NCBI GenBank assembly: GCA_023421735.1
Contig: JAEZSP010000001.1
Location: 124,001-188,000 of the forward strand
Direction: 5' to 3'
Origin: Bacillota bacterium
Lineage (GTDB): Bacteria; Bacillota_A; Clostridia; Christensenellales; Aristaeellaceae
Length of the DNA: 64,000 nt
Every line of letters begins with the position of its first letter. Position 1 is the first letter of the stretch. A model generated the notes under the pieces. It saw only the letters and a list, made by a program, of their open reading frames with translations. It searched no databases and was not told where the DNA came from. Both the position numbers and the translations under genes were made by a program. Positions 45,095 to 53,820 of this stretch are shown here, in pieces.

Positions 45095-45469
45095 ATGGAA
45101 CTGATCATCGGCGGGGCCTACCAGGGAAAAAAGGCATATGCCGCCACGAAACTAGGCGTCTTGGCATTTCACGAGTGTGCCTGCGATGCGACCAGGCTGG
45201 ACTTCCAAGAACCCGCATATGCGCATTTGGAACGCTTTGCGCTAGCGTGCGTGCGTGCGCAGGTATCGCCCGTCGCGTATTTTCAAGCGCACAGGGATGA
45301 ATGGGTGCATTGCGTCATTATCGCGGACGACATTTCCGCGGGCGTGGTGCCCATCGATCCCGAAATGCGCGCGTGGCGCGAGGAAACGGGGCGCTTGCTC
45401 GCGTACCTCGCGGGTGAAGCCCGGCACGTCCACCGGGTGTTCTGTGGGATCGGACAGGTCATCAAATGA
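45095..45469 (+). CDS. CobU-like protein (short adenosylcobinamide kinase/guanylyltransferase homologue)
   Basis: The 124-residue protein has a P-loop-like GGAYQGKKAYA (6-16) and the C-terminal CobU motif DDISAGVVPIDPEMRAWREE, then VFCGIGQVIK. It is shorter than CobU and its P-loop lacks the usual serine/threonine after the lysine. The adjacent full CobU makes it either a specialised partner or a paralogue with altered chemistry. It has a good AAAGGAG ribosome site and overlaps cobC by 4 bp (ATGA). Confidence 0.75.
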   Translation: MELIIGGAYQGKKAYAATKLGVLAFHECACDATRLDFQEPAYAHLERFALACVRAQVSPVAYFQAHRDEWVHCVIIADDISAGVVPIDPEMRAWREETGRLLAYLAGEARHVHRVFCGIGQVIK

Positions 45470-46053
45470 GCATCCTATACATGATTCGTCACGGGCGCAC
45501 GGCGGCCAACGAAAGGAAACTCTATTGCGGCGCGACGGACGAGCCGTTGAGCGCGGGCGGCGTTTGTGAATTGAGCAGCCTTCGTGGGTACCCCGCGCCG
45601 ACCGGCTTGACGATCTATACAAGCGGCATGCGCCGCACGAATGAGACGCTATATGTGCTCTTCGGCGACGTTGTACATAAGGAAATCCCGGCGCTTTCTG
45701 AGATGAACTTTGGTGCATTTGAAATGCGCAGCTACGAGGAAATGAAGAACGGCGCGGACTATCTCCGCTGGATTACGGACGCGACGGGCGACGTCCCCTG
45801 CCCCGGCGGCGAGAGCGCGAACGCGTTTCGGGCGCGCATCTTCGCGGCATTTGACGGACTGGTCGCCAAAAACCGCGATTGCTTCATCGTCACGCACGGC
45901 GGCGTGATCTCGAACATCATGGCGCGCGCATTTCCCGGGAAAAACCGAAACTTCTACGAATGGCAACCCGCATACGGGCGCGGGTACGCCATTCGATTGG
46001 ATGGCGGAAAGCCGATCTCATTTGCGGCTGTTCCGGATATGGAGGCAGGATGA
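45466..46053 (+). CDS. cobC: alpha-ribazole phosphatase (histidine phosphatase family), CobC-like
   Basis: The 195-residue protein has the histidine phosphatase signature RHGRT (8-12) and a later EMNFGAFEM and VTHGGVISN. In a cobalamin operon this family removes phosphate from alpha-ribazole phosphate or from adenosylcobalamin phosphate. It overlaps the previous gene by 4 bp and the next by 1 or 4 bp depending on the next start. Family membership is certain; the substrate is inferred from context. Confidence 0.9.
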   Translation: MSILYMIRHGRTAANERKLYCGATDEPLSAGGVCELSSLRGYPAPTGLTIYTSGMRRTNETLYVLFGDVVHKEIPALSEMNFGAFEMRSYEEMKNGADYLRWITDATGDVPCPGGESANAFRARIFAAFDGLVAKNRDCFIVTHGGVISNIMARAFPGKNRNFYEWQPAYGRGYAIRLDGGKPISFAAVPDMEAG

Positions 46054-46856
46054 TGGCGCATCTGATTTTCATCGAAGGCGTCTCGGGGGTTGGCAAGACG
46101 ACGACCTCGACTGCCCTCGCCGCGCGGCTGCAAGGTATGGGGCGCCCTGCGCGCTGTTTTCTCGAGGGTGAGCCGGACAACCCACTCGACTTGTTTTATG
46201 TCGCGTACCTGAAACCCGCCCAATTTGACGCGATGTTGCGTGATCACCCGGATCAGGCGGAGGGGCTTCGAGAAAAGAGCCTCGTTACACCCGATTGCGC
46301 GTTCGTGCGGTATCGGGACAGCCAAAATCAAGCGTTATTTTTGGGCGAACTGCATCGTTTTTTAGAGGCGCACGAATTCAGCTACCAGCCCACGCAGCCG
46401 CAGCCACAGGCGGAATTCGAGCGGATCTTTCTTGACCGATGGGCGCGATTTGCGCAGCGCGAGGCGTCATACGACGGCTATTTGATCTTCGACGGTGCGC
46501 TGTTCCAACATCAGATCAACGATCTTTTGCGCAATTACACCGCTCCGACGGAACAAATCGCCCGACACATCGGCGCGCTGGTGCGTGCGGTCGCGCCGCT
46601 CCACCCAATGCTCTTCTATCTTTCTACGCAGGATGTCGAGGGTCGCCTGTCGTGGGCACGCATGCGACGCGGCCAGACACCGCCCACCGCAGAGAAGGTC
46701 GCCCATACGAAAACCCGTAAAACGCTCGACCTTGCGATCTTTGAAACGCTTTCATGCGAGGCACACGCATTTGATGTCGACGACCGCGACATCGCGGATG
46801 TGATCGACGAGGTCACATCTTACATCGCATCCCCAAAAAGGGAGGAAATCAATTGA
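46053..46856 (+). CDS. P-loop kinase-like protein in the cobalamin operon
   Basis: The 267-residue protein starts IFIEGVSGVGKTTTSTALAARL, a P-loop of the thymidylate/nucleoside kinase type (about 9-17). The rest contains a lid-like region (RLSWARMRRGQTPP) but no further family signature I can name. Two adjacent ATGs are possible; 46053 is better spaced from GGAGG. It lies between cobC and the adenosyltransferase gene and shares a TTGA overlap with the latter. It may phosphorylate a corrinoid-pathway intermediate, but this is speculation. Confidence 0.75.
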   Translation: MAHLIFIEGVSGVGKTTTSTALAARLQGMGRPARCFLEGEPDNPLDLFYVAYLKPAQFDAMLRDHPDQAEGLREKSLVTPDCAFVRYRDSQNQALFLGELHRFLEAHEFSYQPTQPQPQAEFERIFLDRWARFAQREASYDGYLIFDGALFQHQINDLLRNYTAPTEQIARHIGALVRAVAPLHPMLFYLSTQDVEGRLSWARMRRGQTPPTAEKVAHTKTRKTLDLAIFETLSCEAHAFDVDDRDIADVIDEVTSYIASPKREEIN

Positions 46857-47377
46857 ACAACGGACAATTTCAGGTATACACGGGAAACGGCAAGGGAAAG
46901 ACCACGGCGGCCATCGGACTCACGGTGCGCGCGTCCGGTGCGGGGTTGCGGGTGTTCTTCGGGCAGTTTCTCAAGGACGACGCCTATTCCGAGATCGGCG
47001 TTTTGAAGGCGCTCAACGGCGTGCACGTCGAACAGTTTGGAACGGGCGAAGGCATTCCCCTTGACCGCGCCGAAACGCCGGACGACCGCGCATGCGCACA
47101 GGCCGGACTTGCCCGCATCCGCGAAGCGTTGGCATCCGGAGAATATGATCTCGTGATCGCAGACGAAATCAACGTCGCTTGCAAATTGGGGTACATTTCG
47201 GAAGAAGACTGGCGCGCCTGTGCGTTTGCGCGACCGGCGCAAGTCGAGCTTTTATTCACCGGACGCGGCGCGCCCGACTGCGCATCTGAAATTGCCGACC
47301 TGATGACCGAAATGCGTGAGATTCGGCACTACTATCACGAAAAAAAACTGGCCGCCCGCAAGGGAATCGAATACTGA
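46853..47377 (+). CDS. cobO: corrinoid adenosyltransferase, CobA/CobO/BtuR type
   Basis: This 174-residue P-loop enzyme transfers adenosine from ATP to cob(I)alamin. Visible are the P-loop GNGKGKTTA (11-19), then DLVIADEINVACKLGYI and the C-terminal REIRHYYHEKKLAARKGIEY, as in BtuR. The gene starts at TTG (46853) with GGGAGG upstream and overlaps the kinase-like gene (TTGA). With CobT, CobU, CobS and CobC it completes adenosylation and lower-ligand attachment. Confidence 0.96.
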   Translation: MNNGQFQVYTGNGKGKTTAAIGLTVRASGAGLRVFFGQFLKDDAYSEIGVLKALNGVHVEQFGTGEGIPLDRAETPDDRACAQAGLARIREALASGEYDLVIADEINVACKLGYISEEDWRACAFARPAQVELLFTGRGAPDCASEIADLMTEMREIRHYYHEKKLAARKGIEY

Positions 47378-47422
47378 TCCGTGCGTCCGAACGGGCGTTA
47401 AGATAGAAAAGGAGATATACCC

Positions 47423-48322
47423 ATGAAAAAGCTGATTGCCCTTCTGCTCATCCTCGTGTTCACCGTTCCCTTTGCTTCCGCAGAGGCAACCCTCGATCGC
47501 GCGGGCAACGAAATCACGCTGCCCGAAAACCCGATGAAGGTGGTCTGCATGAACAGCGCAGTTGCGCAGACGATGGAGGATCTCGGCCTCACCGACCGGA
47601 TCATCGCATGCGACACCTATTCCCCCGTTTACGTCCCGGCGCTCTCCACGCTTCCGCAGTTTGACCTGATGGTGCCCGACGCAGAGCAAATCGCAACGCT
47701 CGAGCCCGATCTCGTGATCGTGACCTCCATGTCCTTTGTCGAAGGCGACAATCCCTATCAGGCGCTCGTCGATATGGGCATCTGCGTCGCGGTCGTGCCG
47801 TCGAGCGGCTCCATCGCGGACATTCGCGGCGACATCCTCTTCGTCGCCTCCATGTTCGGAAAGGAAGAAGCAGGACAGGCGATGGTTGACGAAATGCAGG
47901 CGAAGATCGACGAAATCGCAGCGATTGGCGCGACCATCACGGACAAGAAGTCCGTATTCTTCGAGATCGGCGCGCTTCCCTACCTCTATTCCTTCGGCAC
48001 TGGGACCTTCCTCGACGAGATGATCAACCTCATCGGCGCGACCAATGCCATGGGCGATCAGCAAAGCTGGATCTCTGTGACCGAGGAGGCCGCCATCGGC
48101 GCGAATCCGGACGTGATTTTGACCTCCGTCAATTACATCGACGATCCGGTCGCTGAAATCATCGCCCGGCCCGGCTGGGAGAACGTGACCGCAGTGAAGG
48201 ACGGCGCCGTCTATTCCATCGACAATGCCTCGTCCTCCCTTGCAAACGAGCGCATCGTAAAAGCGCTCATCGAGATGGCGAAAGCCGTGTATCCCGAGGA
48301 ATACGCGGGAATCACCGAATAA
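47423..48322 (+). CDS. corrinoid/siderophore-type ABC transporter substrate-binding protein (BtuF-like)
   Basis: The 299-residue protein has a signal peptide MKKLIALLLILVFTVPFASA with a type I cleavage site at ASA-EA, then the periplasmic-binding fold type of BtuF/FecB (VVCMNSAVAQTMEDLGLTDRIIACD, LEPDLVIVTSMSF, WENVTAVKDGAVYSID). No lipobox cysteine is present, unusual for a Gram-positive binding protein. It starts 45 bp after the adenosyltransferase and is followed by permease and ATPase. Placement in a cobalamin-riboswitch operon argues for corrinoid uptake. Confidence 0.9.
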   Translation: MKKLIALLLILVFTVPFASAEATLDRAGNEITLPENPMKVVCMNSAVAQTMEDLGLTDRIIACDTYSPVYVPALSTLPQFDLMVPDAEQIATLEPDLVIVTSMSFVEGDNPYQALVDMGICVAVVPSSGSIADIRGDILFVASMFGKEEAGQAMVDEMQAKIDEIAAIGATITDKKSVFFEIGALPYLYSFGTGTFLDEMINLIGATNAMGDQQSWISVTEEAAIGANPDVILTSVNYIDDPVAEIIARPGWENVTAVKDGAVYSIDNASSSLANERIVKALIEMAKAVYPEEYAGITE

Positions 48323-48325
48323 TCG

Positions 48326-49330
48326 ATGAAAACCTCCCTCAAGATCGCACTCTGCTTGATTGCCTGCCTCGCCTGCCTGCTTTTGGCGGTGGGGCTGGGC
48401 AGTGTGCGCATTTCTCCCGCCGAAATCGTGCAGATATTCGCCGGAAAACTGACCGGGGTAAAGGCGTCGATCCTCCTGTCGATCCGCCTGCCCCGGCTCA
48501 CGATGGCGTTTCTGACCGGGGCAGCGCTGGCGGTGAGCGGCACGGTCATGCAATCGGTTTTGCGCAATCCGCTGGCGTCGTCCTACACGCTCGGCGTTTC
48601 CTCCGGCGCGTCCCTGTGCGCGGCGATTGTCATCTTAACGGGCCTTTCCGTTCCGTTGATCGGCGCGTATACGCTGCCGCTCATGGGTTTTCTGGGCGGA
48701 TTGGGAACCGTTTTGTTTGCCATGGGCATCACGCGGCGGCTCGACGGGTCGATGGAAAACCAGACGATCATACTGACCGGCATGGTGATTTCGCTGTTTG
48801 TGAGTGCCATGCTCACGGTCCTCACCTCGCTGTCGGCAGAGCACCTCAAGGAGATCATCTTCTGGCAGATGGGGTCATTCGCCGGGCAGAAATTTTCAAA
48901 TTGTCTTCTGCTTGCGCCCGTCGTCGCAATTGGCATTCTCGTTCTGTCGCTGCATGCGCGGGAGATGGATTTGATGACGTTTGGCGAGGAACAGGCATTG
49001 TCGGCCGGCGTCGATCTGAAGCGTGAAAAGATCCTCCTCATCGGGCTTGCGACGCTATTGACGGGCACGGCGGTGCCGTTTGTCGGCGTCATCGGATTTA
49101 TCGACCTCATCGCGCCGCACGTGGTTCGGCGCATTTTCGGCTCGCGTCATGCGCTTGCCATTCCCATGAGCGCACTGTTCGGCGGCGGATTTATGGCGAT
49201 TGCCGACCTCCTTTCCCGTACCATTCTCACGCCCCATGAACTGCCCGTTGGCGCGGTAACGGCACTGATTGGCGCGCCGTTTTTCGCATACGTCTTTTTC
49301 CACAGGCGGAAGGGGGCTGCAAAATGCTGA
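48326..49330 (+). CDS. FecCD/BtuC-type ABC transporter permease
   Basis: The 334-residue permease has the ten-helix pattern of BtuC/FecCD, with LSIRLPRLTMAFLTGAALAVSGTVMQSVLRNPLASSYTLGVSSGAS at the conserved second and third helices and VGVIGFIDLIAPHVVRRIFG in the loop that contacts the ATPase. It starts 3 bp after the binding-protein gene and overlaps the ATPase gene by 7 bp. The substrate is a corrinoid by operon context; a siderophore is the alternative. Confidence 0.95.
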   Translation: MKTSLKIALCLIACLACLLLAVGLGSVRISPAEIVQIFAGKLTGVKASILLSIRLPRLTMAFLTGAALAVSGTVMQSVLRNPLASSYTLGVSSGASLCAAIVILTGLSVPLIGAYTLPLMGFLGGLGTVLFAMGITRRLDGSMENQTIILTGMVISLFVSAMLTVLTSLSAEHLKEIIFWQMGSFAGQKFSNCLLLAPVVAIGILVLSLHAREMDLMTFGEEQALSAGVDLKREKILLIGLATLLTGTAVPFVGVIGFIDLIAPHVVRRIFGSRHALAIPMSALFGGGFMAIADLLSRTILTPHELPVGAVTALIGAPFFAYVFFHRRKGAAKC

Positions 49331-50094
49331 CCCTTCGCGGCGTAAGCGCGGGCTACAACGGCACAGACGTCATCTACGACGTCTCCGCGCAGTTTGCGCC
49401 CGGCAAAAATTACTGCCTGCTCGGCCCAAATGGCTGCGGAAAGACTACCCTTTTGCGCGCCATGGCGGGAATCATTGCGTCAAAGGGAGAAATTGCGATC
49501 GACGGGCGCTCTCTGGCCGGCATGCGGCGGCGGGACATCGCGCAGAAAATCGCGGTGATGAGCCAGATCACGACGCTTTATTTCCCTTACAGCGTTTATG
49601 AGACTGTGATGCTCGGTCGCTATCAGCACATGCGTCGCACGCTCTTCGGGCAGGTGGCTGCGCATGATCGAGAGGTCGTGAAGCGCTGTCTTGAAAAGAC
49701 GGGACTTTGGGATTTGCGCGACAGGCAGATCGACCGGCTTTCGGGCGGACAACGCCAACGGGTGTTTCTCGCACAGGCGCTCGCACAGGAGCCGGAGATG
49801 ATTCTCCTCGACGAGCCGACGAACCACCTGGACGTCAAGCATCAGATCGAACTGATCGATGCGCTGCACGAATGGACGGCGGACGGAAAGCACGCCGTAA
49901 TCGGGGTCTTTCACGATGTAAACCTCGCGCTGCGGCTCAGCGAGGAAATGCTTTTCATGAAAGACGGGCGCATCTACGGGAGCGGGGCATTCGAAAAGAT
50001 CGCGACGCGTGCGTTCCTCGCAGACGTGTACGGCATGGATGTCGCCCGGTTTATGCGTGAGTCTCTCGAAAAATGGAAGTCGATTGAACCATGA
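49324..50094 (+). CDS. FecE/BtuD-type ABC transporter ATPase
   Basis: The 256-residue ATPase has the Walker A GPNGCGKTTLLRAMAG, Q-loop, signature LSGGQRQRVFLAQALAQ, Walker B ILLDEPTNHLD and H-loop GVFHDVNLA. It pairs with the BtuC-type permease to power uptake. It overlaps the permease gene by 7 bp and ends the operon; a strong terminator lies just after the stop codon. Confidence 0.96.
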   Translation: MLTLRGVSAGYNGTDVIYDVSAQFAPGKNYCLLGPNGCGKTTLLRAMAGIIASKGEIAIDGRSLAGMRRRDIAQKIAVMSQITTLYFPYSVYETVMLGRYQHMRRTLFGQVAAHDREVVKRCLEKTGLWDLRDRQIDRLSGGQRQRVFLAQALAQEPEMILLDEPTNHLDVKHQIELIDALHEWTADGKHAVIGVFHDVNLALRLSEEMLFMKDGRIYGSGAFEKIATRAFLADVYGMDVARFMRESLEKWKSIEP

Positions 50095-50101
50095 GGAAGC
50101 G

Positions 50102-50132
50102 CCACCTCCACGCGTGCGGAGGTGGTTTTTTT
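50102..50132 (+). terminator. terminator of the cobalamin operon
   Basis: A perfect 8-bp stem CCACCTCC/GGAGGTGG (50102-50109 with 50118-50125) followed by a run of seven T. Confidence 0.95.
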
Positions 50133-50174
50133 AAGGGGAATCAGGTGCCAATCGCTCATTTAACAAATCGTTCA

Positions 50175-50203
50175 TTGAAGCGCCGGGAGTTCAATGTTAC
50201 AAT
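50175..50203 (+). promoter_or_regulatory. promoter of the TIM-barrel/acyl-CoA synthetase gene
   Basis: TTGAAG (50175-50180) and TACAAT (50198-50203) are 17 bp apart, 35 bp before the start codon. Confidence 0.6.
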
Positions 50204-50238
50204 TATTTGCATACATATAACGAACGGAGGCACGGGAG

Positions 50239-52755
50239 ATGCGCATTTCCTTTTCGACGATCGGCTGTCCCGATTTTGACTGGGTGGATATTTATACCAT
50301 GGCGAAGGATTTTCAGTTTGACGGCATTGAAATTCGGGGGCTTGGCCGCAGCATTTATGCCGTAACCGCACCGCCCTTCACCGCGCGTCGCATCGAGACA
50401 ACGATTCGGAAATTGTCCGACCTGCGCCTTTCCATCCCCTGCCTGTCCTCCAACTGCACCATCCGCGATCACGAAAACCGCGAGGTTGCATTTCGCGAGA
50501 TTAAGGACTACATATCTCTCGCCCAGCAGCTCGGCACACCCTATATCCGCATCCTGGCGGACCTTGATGCGCCCGTCACCGCCGAGGTCGACGACGAGGA
50601 AGTGCGCGACGCGCTCGTCAAACTCGCGGACATCACAAAGGGCACGGGCATCACGCTTCTGTGCGAGACAAACGGCGTCTACGCAGATACGGCGCGGCTG
50701 CGCAAACTCCTTGACGCCGTCGACCGCACCGAAATTGCGGCACTGTGGGACATGCACCATCCCTACCGCTTTTTTGGCGAATCGCCCGAGACGACAGTTC
50801 AAAATCTCGGCGGATACATCAGGCATGTCCACGCCAAGGATTCGGTGGTCGAAGACGGCAAGATCGTCTACAAGATGATGGGCGCAGGCGATCTGCCCGT
50901 CTATGAAATGCTCGATTGCCTGAACGGCATGGGCTACGAGGGTTTTGTATCCCTCGAATGGGTCAAGCGGTGGATGCCCGACCTTGAGGACGCGGGCGTC
51001 GTGTTCCCGCAGTTTGCGAACTTTATGAAGGTCTATGCGGAAGAGCATTGCATGCAGACCGATGAACGCGGCACGGGCAAATACATTTGGCCCAAGCACA
51101 AGCTCATTGACCTGACGTTTCCGGAGGTTCTCGACCGCGTGGTCAAGGAATTCCCGGATCATCTTGCCTTCCAGTATTCCGTCATGGATTACACGCGCAC
51201 GTACACGCAGTTCCGCGACGATGTGGATCAATTTGCACGCGCACTGATCGCCATGGGCGTGAAAGGGGGCGACCACGTTGCCATCTGGGCGACGAACGTG
51301 CCGCAATGGTATATCACGTTCTGGGCAGCCATGCGCATCGGTGCAATTCTAGTAACGGTCAACACCGCCTATAAAGTACATGAGGCGGAGTACCTTCTGC
51401 GCCAGTCGGATACGCACACTCTGGTGATGATCGACGGGTTCAAGGATTCCAATTACGTGGGAATCGTTCAGGAACTCTGCCCCGAATTGACGGACAGCGC
51501 GCCGGGCGAGCTGTTCTGCAAGCGCCTGCCGTGCCTGCGAAACGTCGTGACCATCGATTCCGAGCAACCGGGCTGCTTTACCTGGGCAAATGCGCTGAAG
51601 CTCGCAGACGATGTTCCGATGAGCGCCATTTTCCGCCGCATGCAGAAGATGAATCAGTTTGACGTATGCAATATGCAGTATACATCCGGCACGACCGGAT
51701 TCCCCAAGGGCGTCATGCTGACGCACTACAATGTGGTCAACAACGGAAAGGCCATCGGCGACTGCATGGATCTTTCCGACCACGACCAGATGATGATTCA
51801 CGTGCCGATGTTCCACTGCTTCGGTTTGGTGCTCGCGATGACCGCATGCATGACGCACGGCGCGACCATAAGCCCCATCCCCGCCTTCTCTCCGCGCGTG
51901 AGTCTCGAATGCATCCGCAAACTGCCCATCACGGCCTTCCACGGGGTGCCCACGATGTTCATCGCCATGCTGGAGCATGCGGACTTTGCCATCACGGATT
52001 TCTCGAACATTCGCACGGGCATCATGGCGGGTTCGCCCTGCCCGATCAAGGTCATGCGCGACGTGCTCGAAAAGATGCAGATGACCGATATCTGCATCAC
52101 CTACGGTCAGACCGAGGCCTCGCCGGGCTGCACCATGTCGAAGACCACGGATTCCATCGAGGTGCGCGTGAACACCGTCGGTTCCGCCATGTTCGGCGTC
52201 GAGTGCAAGATCGTCGATCCCGAGACATGGGCGGATCTGCCCGACAATACGGACGGCGAGTTCGTGGCGCGCGGCTACAACGTCATGAAGGGCTACTACA
52301 AAATGCCCGAGGCAACCGCCGCCGTCATCGACGAGGAAGGGTGGCTGCACACGGGCGACCTTGCCCGCCGTTTGCCCGACGGGAACTACAAGATCACAGG
52401 ACGCATCAAGGACATGATCATCCGCGGCGGCGAGAACATCTATCCCAAGGAGATCGAGGACTTCCTCTACACGCATCCATCCATCCGCGACGTGCAGGTA
52501 ATCGGCGTGCCGGACAAGCAATACGGCGAGGAAATCATGGCCTGCGTAATCGTGAAAGAGGGCGTCGAAGTCACCAAGGAAGAATTGCGCGAATACTGCC
52601 TTGCCCGCATGGCGAAGCATAAGTGCCCAAAATACTTCGATTTCGTAACCGAGTTTCCCATGAACGCGGCCGGCAAAATCCTCAAATACCGCATGCGCGA
52701 ACAGGCCGTCGAAAAGCTCAACCTTGCGGCGGCAAACAGCATCGAGACGGCGTAA
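50239..52755 (+). CDS. fused xylose-isomerase-like TIM barrel and AMP-forming acyl-CoA synthetase
   Basis: The 838-residue protein joins two domains. Residues 1 to about 270 are a sugar-isomerase/AP-endonuclease-2-like TIM barrel with metal-type residues in CETNGVYAD, WDMHHPYRF, HVHAKDS and SLEWVK. From about 280 it is an AMP-binding ligase with the phosphate motif YTSGTTGFPKGV (481-492), YGQTEASPG, TGDLARRLPDG and the catalytic lysine region NAAGKILKYRMR. Both seem intact. The order is continuous with no stop or frameshift. The first domain may supply or remodel the acid that the second activates; the substrate is unknown. It has its own promoter. Confidence 0.88.
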   Translation: MRISFSTIGCPDFDWVDIYTMAKDFQFDGIEIRGLGRSIYAVTAPPFTARRIETTIRKLSDLRLSIPCLSSNCTIRDHENREVAFREIKDYISLAQQLGTPYIRILADLDAPVTAEVDDEEVRDALVKLADITKGTGITLLCETNGVYADTARLRKLLDAVDRTEIAALWDMHHPYRFFGESPETTVQNLGGYIRHVHAKDSVVEDGKIVYKMMGAGDLPVYEMLDCLNGMGYEGFVSLEWVKRWMPDLEDAGVVFPQFANFMKVYAEEHCMQTDERGTGKYIWPKHKLIDLTFPEVLDRVVKEFPDHLAFQYSVMDYTRTYTQFRDDVDQFARALIAMGVKGGDHVAIWATNVPQWYITFWAAMRIGAILVTVNTAYKVHEAEYLLRQSDTHTLVMIDGFKDSNYVGIVQELCPELTDSAPGELFCKRLPCLRNVVTIDSEQPGCFTWANALKLADDVPMSAIFRRMQKMNQFDVCNMQYTSGTTGFPKGVMLTHYNVVNNGKAIGDCMDLSDHDQMMIHVPMFHCFGLVLAMTACMTHGATISPIPAFSPRVSLECIRKLPITAFHGVPTMFIAMLEHADFAITDFSNIRTGIMAGSPCPIKVMRDVLEKMQMTDICITYGQTEASPGCTMSKTTDSIEVRVNTVGSAMFGVECKIVDPETWADLPDNTDGEFVARGYNVMKGYYKMPEATAAVIDEEGWLHTGDLARRLPDGNYKITGRIKDMIIRGGENIYPKEIEDFLYTHPSIRDVQVIGVPDKQYGEEIMACVIVKEGVEVTKEELREYCLARMAKHKCPKYFDFVTEFPMNAAGKILKYRMREQAVEKLNLAAANSIETA

Positions 52756-52813
52756 GGACGCCGGGAGGCTCTGCCCCCCGTCAAAGAAACTAGAAATCCC
52801 AGACTATGTTCGT

Positions 52814-52845
52814 CGGTCGCCCGGGGTACAAACCCCGCGCGACCG
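52814..52845. repeat. long hairpin after the fusion gene
   Basis: CGGTCGC (52814-52820) with GCGACCG (52839-52845) and, inside, CGGGGT (52822-52827) with ACCCCG (52832-52837) form a 13-bp stem broken by one C-C mismatch. No T run follows, so it may be a factor-assisted terminator or a 3' stability hairpin. Confidence 0.6.
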
Positions 52846-52883
52846 AATTGGCGTTTATGAAAATTTCAAAATGGTGAGATAAA

Positions 52884-53432
52884 ATGACCGGGATGTACAT
52901 CGAAGACGCGCGCATCTGCCTTGCGAAATTCGATGCGCGCGATTATGCGCTCGCCTATCAAAGCTGGCAGGAACAGGATATCATTGTCGCATACAACTGG
53001 CAAATGAACCGCACGTTTTCAGAATATCTCGCATCCGCTTCCGCAGGAGGGTCTTGGGGCGCATCGATCCGGGACAAGGCTCATGGGGAAATCGTCGGTC
53101 GCATCAGCATCTCGCCGGGGAATGATCCGGACTTGACGATCACAATCTATGCGGGGTTCCGACAAAACGGATACGGAGTTGCGGCGTGCAGACTCGCGAT
53201 TCGGTATGCGTTTTCGTTTTTGCAATTAAAACGCCTCACCGCGGGGTGCTACGAGGACAACACAGCAAGCCACCGGATGCTCATCTCAAGCGGCTTTCGG
53301 CGGCATCCCGAAGGCGACATCAGGGAGCCGCATGTGCTGACGGGCGAGGATCGGCTGCAATATGATTTTATAATCGAGGAGAGAGACTGGGGTCGCGTGG
53401 ACGACACTCCCTCCCCTGTCAATCCGGTTTGA
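52884..53432 (+). CDS. GNAT-family N-acetyltransferase
   Basis: The 182-residue protein resembles the RimJ/RimL-type acetyltransferases: IRDKAHGEIVGRISISPG, then GYGVAACRLAIRYAFSFLQLKRLTAGCYEDNTASHRMLISSGF. Some members acetylate protein N-termini and others small molecules; the target is not known. The ATG at 52884 follows GGTGAG by about 6 bp. The 3' end overlaps the opposite VOC gene by 14 bp. Confidence 0.85.
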   Translation: MTGMYIEDARICLAKFDARDYALAYQSWQEQDIIVAYNWQMNRTFSEYLASASAGGSWGASIRDKAHGEIVGRISISPGNDPDLTITIYAGFRQNGYGVAACRLAIRYAFSFLQLKRLTAGCYEDNTASHRMLISSGFRRHPEGDIREPHVLTGEDRLQYDFIIEERDWGRVDDTPSPVNPV

Positions 53433-53811
53433 CACCCGTCACATCGCCCTTTTCATCGACGGTATACCTGCCCTTGCTCATGTCGAGGAGGCAATACCGA
53501 TTTCCCCATGGATCGACAACCACGGCACACTTCCCAATGTCGATGTCAAACGGACCATACTCGACCGTGCCACCCGCTTGCCGGAATGTCTCGAGGGCGG
53601 TCGCAACGGATTCGACTTTGAAGTTTGCGGTGGGGTTCTGTTTGTTCACGAGAACGACCTCGGTCACATCTTTTTCCAGTCCAAGGCCGCAGGCGTTGGG
53701 TGTCTTCCACAGGAGCGGCAAACCAAGCGCATCGCCGTAAAAGGCGATGCCTTTTTCCAAGTCGTTCACGAAGATGGAAATGCAATCGACGTTCATAAAT
53801 ATTGGTTTCAT
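53419..53811 (-). CDS. VOC (glyoxalase/bleomycin-resistance) family protein
   Basis: The 130-residue protein is a single VOC fold with DCISIFVNDLEKGIAFYGDALGLPLLW at the start, ALETFRQAGGTVEYGPFDID and KCAVVVDPWGNRYCLLDMS at the end. VOC proteins include glyoxalase I, bleomycin-binding proteins and dioxygenases. The metal-ligand set is not clear by eye. It lies 9 bp after the Nudix gene, which shares its strand, and is convergent with the GNAT gene. Confidence 0.85.
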   Translation of the reverse strand: MKPIFMNVDCISIFVNDLEKGIAFYGDALGLPLLWKTPNACGLGLEKDVTEVVLVNKQNPTANFKVESVATALETFRQAGGTVEYGPFDIDIGKCAVVVDPWGNRYCLLDMSKGRYTVDEKGDVTGVKPD

Positions 53812-53820
53812 GTATTCTTC

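Noticed and set aside
47408..47425. AAGGAGATATACCCATG, resembling the ribosome site of common expression vectors
   Set aside because: It differs from the vector sequence, is flanked by native operon genes on both sides, and is simply a strong natural ribosome binding site.
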